Source: Croceibacterium mercuriale (lineage in GTDB: Bacteria > Pseudomonadota > Alphaproteobacteria > Sphingomonadales > Sphingomonadaceae). From it: a DNA stretch of 64,000 bases. Both the position numbers and the translations under genes were made by a program. The stretch is taken from assembly GCF_000802385.1 (NCBI RefSeq), contig NZ_JTDN01000001.1, forward strand, positions 379,501 through 443,500, written 5' to 3'. Of this stretch, positions 9,401-17,856 are shown one piece after another. The notes beneath the pieces are model-generated. The model was not told where the DNA came from. It ran no database searches and worked only from the letters and a program-made list of their open reading frames with translations. Numbering within the stretch: position 1 is the first letter of the stretch; each line of letters opens with the position of its first letter.

Positions 9401-12400
9401 GTCACCGGCGGTGGCGTAGTCAGAGAACCAGACTTCCCCGGTGATCGTGCCGGTGTTGAGGACGGTCGATCCGCCATCGCCGAACATGCCCACCGCGCCG
9501 TATGCGCCACCGGCAATCGTGCCCGAATTGGTCAGGCTGGTGATACCGGCAGCATACAGCTGGACGCCGTAGAAGGGCCCGGTGTACGGATCGCCCGACA
9601 GGGCCGTCACCGTACCGCTGTTGGTGAAGCTGCCGATCGTCCCCGCAACGCCGCCCGTGATCGTGCCGCGGTTCTCGAGCGCGGCCATGCTGCTCATGAG
9701 TGTCTGCCCGGTCTCATACGGGTTGTAGTTGGTCGGGGTATAGACCGCGCCGGTGATCATGGCCTGGTTGACCACCTTGCCCGCGCCACCCACGAACAGG
9801 TCGCCTGCATGGGCCGCGCTGGCAGTAACGATCACCGTCGCGCCGGCGGTGGTCGCCTGCACCGCGACGTCTTCGAAATTGATGATGGATGGGTTGGGGT
9901 CCAGCGAGACGGTCGCATCGACGTCGCGCAGATGGGCATGGGTATCCTTCCCACGGCCGCCATCAACGATACCGGCGATGCCGGTCGTATCGCTGGTCTG
10001 TACGAAAAGGTCGCTGCTTTCGCCGAACAGCACATCGCCGCTGACGGTACCACCAGCCGCGACAAAGGTCGCCGATCCGAAGCCCCGGCCCGGCGTGCCG
10101 TCGAACTGCTTGTAATAGCCGACGTCCACCGTGCCGATGATCGTACCGGCATTGGTCACATGGCCGGAATAGGATTACACCGCGAACCCCGATGCGCTGG
10201 CGATCGTGCCGCCGGACAGATTCTCCACGCGGGCGATTTCCTGCAACGCCGGGCCGTCCGTCCGGATGGTACCGCTGTTGGTCACCAGCTGCACCTGGCG
10301 CGCCGCAGTCGCAGCGGCCCCCGCCACCTGCACGATGCTGCCAGTGTTGGTCAGCGATGCGACGTTGCGCACGCCGATCGCGCCGGCCAGGTTGATCGTG
10401 CCGTCGTTGATGACGGTGCTTTCCCGGTGGATGTCGTCCCGGATCGCCGCGGGGCGCAGGTCGTCATACGGGTACGGCACCGGGGTGCCTGTCTCGCGCA
10501 GGGTGATGGTACCGGCATTGGTGAAGGTCTGCCCGGTCAGCAGGACCGCCGTGCTGGCGGCGGTGTAATCCCCTGCGACGCGCTCCATCGTGAGGCTGCC
10601 GCGGCTGATCACGTTCATCGCGGAAGAGATAGGGCTGCGACCGTCGGCCCGCACTGGGGCCGTGACGAAGATGGCCTGCTTGCCATTGGTAGAGATGTCC
10701 ACCGTGACATCCGCGGTGCCGGCACCGGCCAGCGTCAGCGTCTGCGCGGTGGTGCCATTGCCCTTCAGCACCAGCGTCGCGCCTTCGGCAACCTCGTACC
10801 CTGTGGACCCGAACCCGGAAGGCGGGGCGTAGGTAGCTTCGGCATCGGCCGCCACCCGGTACCGCAGGTTGCCGCCGTTCGCGACGACCCTGCCGTTGAT
10901 GCCGGCAAACTGGCCAGGCCCCGCGTTGATCAGACTGGTGATCAGCACGTCCGACGCGCCCAGAGTCAGGTTGCCATTCAGCACGCCGCCATCCTCCGCA
11001 AAGAAGCGGCTGTAGGCGTAGCCCGCGCCGGGCCCGCCCAGGATCACGTCGCCATTGATGGTGCCGGCATTCCGCACCACGGCATTGTACAGGCTGCCGC
11101 CATTCAGGGACCCGATCGCCTGCGTGCCGCCGGTGATGGTCCCGCCGGCCAGGTTCTCGACCGATGCGGCCAAACCCATGGAGATACCCGTTCCCGCGGA
11201 CCGGATGGTGCCGCTGTTCACCAGCGCACCGTTCAGCACCACGCCAGCCACGCTGCCTTCGATCAGGCCGCTGTTCCGGGGCGTGGCGATGCCATCACTG
11301 CCGCCATACGCTTCCAGCCCCACGCCGCCGGTGGAGCGGATCGTGCCGCTATTGTTGACCCCGCCATAGGCAATCACGCCGGTGTTGCCGGCCGTTACCG
11401 TGCCGCTGTTCGTGAACGGACCGCTGGCATAGATGCCGCGCCCCACGGCTTCGACCGTGCCGGCATTGGTGAAAGCTCCGTCGGTCCGGACTGCGAAGTC
11501 ATAGCCGTCGGTCGCGGTCGAGCGGATCGTCCCATCGTTGATTATGGTGTCGACGTAGGCGCCGCGGCCGGTCAGCGCCTGTCCGGCTACCTCGATCGTG
11601 CCGCGATTGATCACCGTGCCCGCTCCGGTCACGACCACCGCCCCCGGTGCGACGAAGTTTGCCCCCAGCACCACGCTGCCACCCTTGGCCACATCCAGAC
11701 CGAGCTGTTCGAACCCGGTGAACAGCGCCACAGGCGTATTGATCACCAGGTCGCCGATCGTGCGGACCTGCACGATGTCGGTGCCGGTGCCGCCATCGAT
11801 CGCGCCTGTGATCCCGGTAAACAGCGACGCCGATCCGTCATAGCGGGCAAACAGCGTGTCGTTCGTGCGGCCCAGCGTCACGTCCCCGTCGATGATGCCG
11901 CCGACGCTGTCGATCGTGCTGGCATCCATGCCGGCGAAAGTGGCACGGGCCATCACGTCGCCTTCGATCCTGCCGCGGTTGACGAGTACGACGATATTGG
12001 TGGCGTCGATCGCCATGCCGTTCGTCCCGCCGGTGACCACGCCGCCAGCCAGATTGTCCAGCCGCACATCCCGACCGCCCAGCGCCGCGCCGCTGCCGCT
12101 GTTGGCGATGGCGCCGGTGTTCGTCAGCCTGGCATAGGCGGGGGTGAGGTCCCGCAGGGTGGCAGCACTGCTGCTGGACCGGATCGTCCCGCTGTTCGCC
12201 TTCACCCCAGGCAGCTCGTCGAAGCTGGCGGTGGTGTCGATCGCCGACAGCGAACCGCCATCGATCACGCCGGCATTGTCGAGCCGGCCCACGGGGCCAC
12301 GGATCGCGCCGATCGTGCCGCCCTGGCGATTGGTGATGTTGCTGCCGGTGCCGAAGCCATCACTGTCCGCGGCCACGGCGATCCCGGTGGTGCCGCTGAT

Positions 12401-12898
12401 CGTGCCGGCATTGTCGATCGTCAGCACGCTTCTGGAGAACGTGTTCTGGGTGATGACCGGCGCCCGGATGCCGACCGCGCCGGTGACGACGCCCCCGGCC
12501 CCGATCGTGACAACAGCCGCCGTGCCCTGGGGGCTGGAGAAGCTGCCGGGGCGTCTGACGGCCGGCAGCACGTCGATGCCTGCGCCGTTCCGGCCATCAA
12601 TGCGCCCCTGCACATCCACCGTGGCGCGTTCCAGATCCCAGCTGCTGCCATCGGGGATGCCGATCACCATCGGCCCGTCCACCTGCGCACCTGCCAGCAC
12701 GTTGATCGTGGTGCTGCGCGTGCTTACCGAGAGGCCGTCATTATCCGTCCCGGCGCAGATCGTGATGCCGCCGGCCTGCGTGGGATGGGGCGCGCATTGT
12801 GCAACGGCGGGGCTGGCGAAGGCGGTGCCGATCGCGAACATGCTGGTTCCGAGCACAAAGGATCCCCGGCGCAGCCGCACCGTGCACGTCTCAGCCAT
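6467..12898 (-). pseudogene. Giant autotransporter adhesin interrupted by an in-frame stop codon
   Basis: Starting at the ATG at 12898 (GGGAGG 9 bases upstream), a signal peptide ending ASPAVAQ is followed by a very long passenger built of 'N-x-G-T-I' beta-helix repeats such as NAGTISG and NSGTIRS. Interspersed GGAGxD-type turns (GGAGNDLF, GGAGRDTY) resemble calcium-binding repeats. After 907 codons a TAA occurs at 10175-10177. The same frame then continues with SYSGHVTNAGTI and runs a further 1235 codons through more repeats to a classical autotransporter beta-barrel (about the last 280 residues, ending in F). The repeat pattern carries straight across the stop. So this is one gene of about 2140 residues with a nonsense change, not two genes. 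Without the barrel the first half cannot reach the surface, so the product is probably lost unless the stop is read through or is a sequencing error. Confidence 0.9.
10175..10177 (-). other. In-frame TAA interrupting the autotransporter passenger
   Basis: The codons read GGG TTC GCG GTG TAA TCC TAT TCC GGC CAT on the minus strand. Both sides are in one frame and both are repeat sequence. One base change would restore a sense codon such as TAC or CAA. There is no sign of insertion or deletion. Confidence 0.9.
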
Positions 12899-13278
12899 TC
12901 CCGTATTCCTCCCAAGTGCCAGACCCCCCCGGCACATTCTGCCCCGGGTGATCCCCGATGGATCCGCGGCTGTCCATGCCGTCACGCCGGGTATCCGATC
13001 CGTCCGCCAGTACACCCTTGCGCAGGGCTACCTTGCAGCTTGCCGCTTCCGGCCACCCGCCACCTTGTGGTCCGCTGCGGCCATGCGGGCATGCTCGGCC
13101 CGAAGTGGCAGCGCAATCGTGCTTGTGACCTTTCGGCATCGCGCATCTTTTGTTTTCGATGCCGGACGCAGCCCGCTTTACACCGGAGCGAACCCGCATA
13201 GTAATCGCCTGCAAGCGGGGGCATGAGGACATGACGGGCACAAGCCCGCAGCCTTCTCGCTGGAACAAGGGAGAGGGC
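12899..13278. promoter_or_regulatory. Divergent control region between the autotransporter and a TBDR
   Basis: This 380-base gap separates two genes transcribed away from each other. Its only striking element is an inverted repeat at 13134-13164, with 8-base arms CGGCATCG and CGATGCCG around a T-rich 15-base centre. It could be an operator for the TBDR at 13279, which lies 115 bases downstream. No convincing -35/-10 pair was found. I see no gene here. Confidence 0.35.
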
Positions 13279-16200
13279 ATGAACACAGAAACCATTCGCG
13301 GCGCCGTGCTGAAGAGTGCAGCCTCCGGTATCGCGCTGTCGCTGGCGCTGCTGGCGATGCCAGCCGCGGCTCAGGATGTGACGCCCGTGCCCGGTGCCGG
13401 CGCGCAGGATGATCCGGCGACCCAGGCACCACGCGGCGACACGGCCCTCGGCACGCCGCCCACGCCGGCCCCGGGCGAGGCATCCGAGATCGTGGTCACC
13501 GGCTTCCGCGCATCGCTGACCAGCGCGATCAACCTGAAGCGCAACGAGACGGCCGCCATCGACAGCATCGTTGCCGAGGATATCGGCAAGTTCCCCGATG
13601 CGAACCTGGCGGAATCGATGCAGCGCATTCCTGGCGTCGCCCTGTCGCGCGGGGATGGCGGCGAAGGGCGCAACATTTCCGTCCGCGGCCTCGGCGCGGC
13701 GTTCACGCGCGTGCGCATCAACGGCATGGAAGGCACGTCGCAGACCGGTGCGTCCGACATCTACGGCGCGGGCAATTCAGGTCGCAGCTTCGACTTCAAT
13801 GCCTTCCCAACCGAGATATTCTCCTCGCTGGCGGTGCGCAAGACCCCGTCGGCCGACGTCGAGGAAGGCTCCCTGGGCGCGACGGTGGACCTGCGGGCCC
13901 CGCATCCGCTGGATTTCAAGACCGACTTCGTGGTGTCCGCCACGGCGCGCGGCCTGTACAACGAGGTGGCCAAGACGGTCGACCCGCGCGCCTCGATCCT
14001 GGTGTCCAAGCAGCTGTTCGACGGGACGGTCGGGGTCCTGGGCTCGCTCGCCTACAGCAAGCGCAACCTGCGCGAGGTCGGCTACTCCGCGGTCAACGTG
14101 CTGCCGGCCTATATCGATGGCGGCTTCTGCTCGCCGGTCGGGTTTGCCCCGCAGAACCCGGCGACCAATGCCGCGCGCGGTACCAACGCCGCCAATTGCT
14201 CCACCGGCAACCCGCGCACCAGCACGGCGGCGGCCTACAACACCATCCAGTCGCTGCGCGGCATCAGCAACCAGCCGGGCGGCGGGGCCTTCTTCCCGCG
14301 CATTCCGCGCTACGTGAATTCGGAACAGGATGCCGAGCGTATCGGCGCCACGCTGAGCCTGCAATGGCGCCCGACCGAGGACACCGACATCTCGCTGGAC
14401 GGGCTGTATTCACGGTTCGATGTTGAGCGGCGCGACAATTACATGAGCGCGATCTCGTTCGGGCGGACCGCCACCAATGGCGGCAAGCCGATGACATCGG
14501 TGCGCGACATCGAGTTCGATGAACTTGGATCGCTGGTCTACGGCCTGTTCGACGGCGTGGACATCCGTTCCGAAGGACTGGTGGACCAGTTCATCTCGAC
14601 CTTCAAGCAGGGCAACCTGAACATCGAGCATCGCTTCTCGGACCAGTTCAAGTTCTCCGGCCTGATCGGCTACTCGCATTCGCGCTTCTACAGCCCGCTG
14701 CGGCTGCAGACCTTCATGGACATCATCGACGTCGACGGCTTCTCGGTCGATTTCCGTGACGGGGGCAACATTCCCACGCTGGGCTTCGGCGTCGACGTCG
14801 CCGATCCGGGCAACTTCCGCTACGCGCCCAGCCCGGACAACAACTTCACCGTTCTGGGCGGTTTCAGCACCGCCGGCCGGCCGCTGCGCAACGATACCAA
14901 GAACAAGACGTTCGAGGGCAACGTGGAATGGAACCTGCTTGAACGGCTGACGATCAAGGCCGGCGGCCAGTACCGTGAAAGCGACTTCCAGACGCGGGGC
15001 AACAATCTGATCCCCAGCCAGGTGGCGGTGCGCGCCTTGCCCGCCGGAACCACGCTGGCCAGCATCACCCGGCAGATCACCGGCTTCGGCGACCTGCTGG
15101 GCGCCGGCTCGCCCGCCGAGTTCTCGGCAATCGACCCCGACAAGTGGCGCGCGACCTTCGGGTTCGACGACTTCCAGTATTGCGGTATCGAGTGCGGTGC
15201 CGCCCGTTCGGGCGTGCGGGAACGGATCAAGGGCGCGTACCTGATGATCACGTTTGACACCGGGGACGCGCTGCCGATCCCCATCCGCGGCGATGCGGGC
15301 GTGCGCTACGTGCATACGGATCAGGATTCGTTCGGCTACATCCCGGTCACCGCACCGGCCGGATCGCAATATCCGACACTCGGGCAACTGGGCGAGGTCA
15401 ACCGGTCGTACGAAAACTGGCTGCCTTCGGTGAACCTGGTGGCCGAGCTCACGCCCGAGCTGCAGGCGCGCTTCTCGGCAGCGAAGGTCGTGTCGCGGCC
15501 CGAACTGGGGCAGCTGACCCCGACCGCCGGCGTGACCGTCGCCACGCGGACCGGCAACGTCAACAACCCGTTCCTCGACCCGATCGAGGCCGACACGCTC
15601 GACTTCGCGCTGGAATGGTACTTCGCGCCGGGATCGCTGCTTTCGGCGGCGTTCTTCTACAAGGATATCAGTACCTACATCCAGTCGATCTCCAGCCAGG
15701 TGCCGTACAGCTCCCTGGGGCTGCCCGACGCGCTGCTGGACAACACGCCGTCGACCCCGGCGGACCTGTTCACCGTCAACCGGTCGAGCAACACGCCGGG
15801 CGGGCCGCTGAAGGGCTTCGAGCTGAACGCGCAGTTCCCGCTGAGCTTCCTGCCGGGTGCGCTGTCCAACTTCGGCGTGCTTGGCAGCTATACCTATGTC
15901 CAGTCGGAGATCGACTACATCCTGGCCAGTGCCAACGGCGTGCCGACGCAGACCACCACCGACGATCTGATCGACCTGTCGCAGCATGCAGCCAGCGGGA
16001 CGCTGTATTACGAGGATGACCGCTTCAGCATCCGCAGCACCGCCAGCTATCGTGACCGGTTCAACCGGGCGATCCCGTCGGGCGCCAATGACAGCGATGT
16101 GCGTGCCAATGCGCCGACCCTGTTCGTCGATGCCTCGGCCTCGTACAACCTGACGGAGAACCTCAAGCTGATCCTGGAGGCGCAGAACCTGACGGACGAG

Positions 16201-16296
16201 CGCAACACGCTGTATATCGACAGCGTGCGGCAGGACACCCTGTTCGAGACGCGGATCGGCCGTACCTTCACTGTCGGCGCGACGGCGAAGTTCTGA
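13279..16296 (+). CDS. TonB-dependent receptor, long Xanthomonas/Caulobacter type
   Basis: This 1005-residue receptor starts at the ATG at 13279 (MNTETIRG, preceded by AAGGGAGAGGG). The signal peptide ends PAAAQD. A short linker leads to the TonB-box region EIVVTGFRASLTSAI, the plug (FPDANLAESMQRIPGVALSR, RGLGAAFTRVRING) and a barrel ending TVGATAKF. There is no STN domain, unlike its paralogue at 514-3621, so it should be a pure transporter. It is followed convergently by GH105, and the wider region encodes pectin and rhamnogalacturonan enzymes, so an oligogalacturonide-type ligand is likely by inference. An upstream ATG at 13150 would add 43 residues with no signal-peptide character and was rejected. 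Confidence 0.92.
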   Translation: MNTETIRGAVLKSAASGIALSLALLAMPAAAQDVTPVPGAGAQDDPATQAPRGDTALGTPPTPAPGEASEIVVTGFRASLTSAINLKRNETAAIDSIVAEDIGKFPDANLAESMQRIPGVALSRGDGGEGRNISVRGLGAAFTRVRINGMEGTSQTGASDIYGAGNSGRSFDFNAFPTEIFSSLAVRKTPSADVEEGSLGATVDLRAPHPLDFKTDFVVSATARGLYNEVAKTVDPRASILVSKQLFDGTVGVLGSLAYSKRNLREVGYSAVNVLPAYIDGGFCSPVGFAPQNPATNAARGTNAANCSTGNPRTSTAAAYNTIQSLRGISNQPGGGAFFPRIPRYVNSEQDAERIGATLSLQWRPTEDTDISLDGLYSRFDVERRDNYMSAISFGRTATNGGKPMTSVRDIEFDELGSLVYGLFDGVDIRSEGLVDQFISTFKQGNLNIEHRFSDQFKFSGLIGYSHSRFYSPLRLQTFMDIIDVDGFSVDFRDGGNIPTLGFGVDVADPGNFRYAPSPDNNFTVLGGFSTAGRPLRNDTKNKTFEGNVEWNLLERLTIKAGGQYRESDFQTRGNNLIPSQVAVRALPAGTTLASITRQITGFGDLLGAGSPAEFSAIDPDKWRATFGFDDFQYCGIECGAARSGVRERIKGAYLMITFDTGDALPIPIRGDAGVRYVHTDQDSFGYIPVTAPAGSQYPTLGQLGEVNRSYENWLPSVNLVAELTPELQARFSAAKVVSRPELGQLTPTAGVTVATRTGNVNNPFLDPIEADTLDFALEWYFAPGSLLSAAFFYKDISTYIQSISSQVPYSSLGLPDALLDNTPSTPADLFTVNRSSNTPGGPLKGFELNAQFPLSFLPGALSNFGVLGSYTYVQSEIDYILASANGVPTQTTTDDLIDLSQHAASGTLYYEDDRFSIRSTASYRDRFNRAIPSGANDSDVRANAPTLFVDASASYNLTENLKLILEAQNLTDERNTLYIDSVRQDTLFETRIGRTFTVGATAKF

Positions 16297-16334
16297 CAAG
16301 GGCGGGGGACCGGCCGGTGGACCGGCCCCCGCTT
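16297..16334. terminator. Strong hairpin between convergent TBDR and GH105 genes
   Basis: CAAG plus GCGGGGG and CCGG on the left pair with CCGG, CCCCCGC and CTTG on the right, leaving an 8-base loop. It starts directly after the TBDR stop and ends just before the GH105 stop. There is no clear T-run, so it would be a Rho-assisted or bidirectional terminator. Confidence 0.5.
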
Positions 16335-16338
16335 GCCA

Positions 16339-17703
16339 TCACTGGAAGATCAGCCCGCCATTCATGGCAGGTGCGCCGGCACGCAGCATGGTGATCACCT
16401 CCGCCCCGGCGAGCAGCACCGGGCCGTAGCCGTGCGCGGCGCGCACATGGCGTGGACGATAGTAGTAGAACGCGGGGTCGAAGGCGACGCCGGTGCCGAC
16501 GCACACATCCTCCACCTCGCCGGCCTCCGTGACCTTGGTGGTCACCCCGTTCCAGGCCAGCATCACCACCGGCGCATAGGCGCGCCGGTCAAGCCACCCG
16601 CGATTGACGGCCCGGCCCAGTGCAAAGGCGAACATCGCACTGGCCGAAGTCTCCAGATAGCTGTCGGGCCGGTCGAGCAGCTGGTGCCACAGGCCGGTGC
16701 CCGATTGCACGCGGGCGAGGCCGGCCGCATGGGCACGCAGCTGCGCGAGCACCGCGTCTCGGCTGGGATGGTCCGCGGGCAGCACCTCCAGCAGTTCGAC
16801 CATGGCCATCACCGCCCAGCCATTCGCGCGTCCCCAGTGGAAAGCCGGGTGCGGGTCCATGCCTTCCGCCCAGGCATGCATGTACAACCCCTTCTCGGCC
16901 ACGAACATCCGGCCGGAGAATTGCAGGATCTGCCGTGCCGCATCGTCGAAGTAGCGCTGCTCTCCGGTCAGCGCACCCATCTGCGCCAGGCCCGGGACGC
17001 TCATGTACAGATCGTCCAGCCACAGCGTCACCGGCGTCGGCCGCTGTCGCGCCAGCGTCCGGTCCGGCATGCGGAACTGTTGGTTGGCGATCCAGTCGAG
17101 ATAGACCTCCACCTGCGGGCGGACGCTGGCCCCTGCGACGCCGGCGCGCTGCGCCTTGATCAGGGCGGCCGACATGGCGCCGGAATCGTCCAGCCGGTCA
17201 GGCGCCAGCATGTTGCGTACCGGCGTCGTCTGCGGATCGACGCGGCCTGCACGGTACCGCCCGGCAAGATCGGCAACGAAGTTGATGCGATCGGCGGCGT
17301 AGCGCGTGTAACGGGGATCGGACGTGACCTCTCCCGCCAGCAGCGCGCCGGCATAGGTGACGCCCCATTCATAGCTGGTCAGCTTGAAGCCCGGACGGAA
17401 GCGGCTGTCGGGCCGGGCCGCACCCACCGCCACGTCGCGCCCGTCGGCATCGACCAAGCCAACCGGTGTCTCGCGTTCGATATAGCCGAGCACGCGGTCC
17501 ATCACCGTCTTTACCGATGCCTCGGTCGTGCCGCTGTAAGGCATGGGATATTCGGGGACGAGTCGCGTGGCGCCGTCGATGCTGGGGTCCACCGCCGCCC
17601 GGCTCTGGGCGGGTAGTGGCACGGTCTGCGCGACCGCCGGCATCGTGGCGGCGAGTGTCAGCAGAACGGCGGCATTGCGGATCGCGTGTCGGGCAACGGC
17701 CAT
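16339..17703 (-). CDS. GH105 unsaturated rhamnogalacturonyl / glucuronyl hydrolase
   Basis: This 454-residue exported enzyme has a signal peptide ending AVAQT. It shows the (alpha/alpha)6-barrel signatures of YteR/RhiN-type hydrolases: WLDDLYMSVPGLAQ at about residue 230 (with the expected catalytic Asp), HAWAEGMDPHPAFHWGRANG near 275-295, and WHQLLDRPDSYLETSASAMF. The family removes the delta-4,5-unsaturated uronic acid left at the non-reducing end of oligosaccharides after pectate or rhamnogalacturonan lyase action. The ATG at 17703 follows AGGGAGAAAGAC. An upstream in-frame ATG at 17760 lacks a ribosome site and would bury the signal peptide. It is divergent from the Gfo/Idh/MocA gene, with a well-placed promoter and operator between them. 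Confidence 0.88.
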   Translation of the reverse strand: MAVARHAIRNAAVLLTLAATMPAVAQTVPLPAQSRAAVDPSIDGATRLVPEYPMPYSGTTEASVKTVMDRVLGYIERETPVGLVDADGRDVAVGAARPDSRFRPGFKLTSYEWGVTYAGALLAGEVTSDPRYTRYAADRINFVADLAGRYRAGRVDPQTTPVRNMLAPDRLDDSGAMSAALIKAQRAGVAGASVRPQVEVYLDWIANQQFRMPDRTLARQRPTPVTLWLDDLYMSVPGLAQMGALTGEQRYFDDAARQILQFSGRMFVAEKGLYMHAWAEGMDPHPAFHWGRANGWAVMAMVELLEVLPADHPSRDAVLAQLRAHAAGLARVQSGTGLWHQLLDRPDSYLETSASAMFAFALGRAVNRGWLDRRAYAPVVMLAWNGVTTKVTEAGEVEDVCVGTGVAFDPAFYYYRPRHVRAAHGYGPVLLAGAEVITMLRAGAPAMNGGLIFQ

Positions 17704-17758
17704 GTCTTTCTCCCTGGGCGGCGCGCAGTTTGGTTCTGCTTGCTCACTGTTCGAAAAC

Positions 17759-17787
17759 ATCTAATCCTGTTGTCACACAACTTACAA
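17759..17787 (-). promoter_or_regulatory. Promoter with spacer operator in front of GH105
   Basis: On the minus strand TTGTAA (17787-17782) is followed after exactly 17 bases by TTAGAT (17764-17759), a good sigma70-like pair. The spacer contains the perfect inverted repeat GTTGT-CAC-ACAAC (17769-17781, plus-strand spelling). A repressor bound there would block the polymerase. The TTGT..ACAA form resembles GntR-family operators, but no regulator gene is present in the window. Confidence 0.5.
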
Positions 17788-17856
17788 GCTGTGCCCGGCG
17801 CTTCCTGGCTCCGGGGCAAGAGCAGCATGATCGCGGACCTTGGGAGAGGATCGAAC

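Noticed and set aside
8000-12700. CRISPR-like or tandem DNA repeats
   Set aside because: The repetition is at protein level (N-x-G-T-I beta-helix turns) with diverged DNA. No regular spacer pattern exists.
9809-13201. A 1130-residue plus-strand open frame opposite the autotransporter
   Set aside because: It mirrors the repeat-rich passenger and is rich in His, Asp, Arg and Gly with no domain or signal. The minus-strand repeats are the real coding signal.
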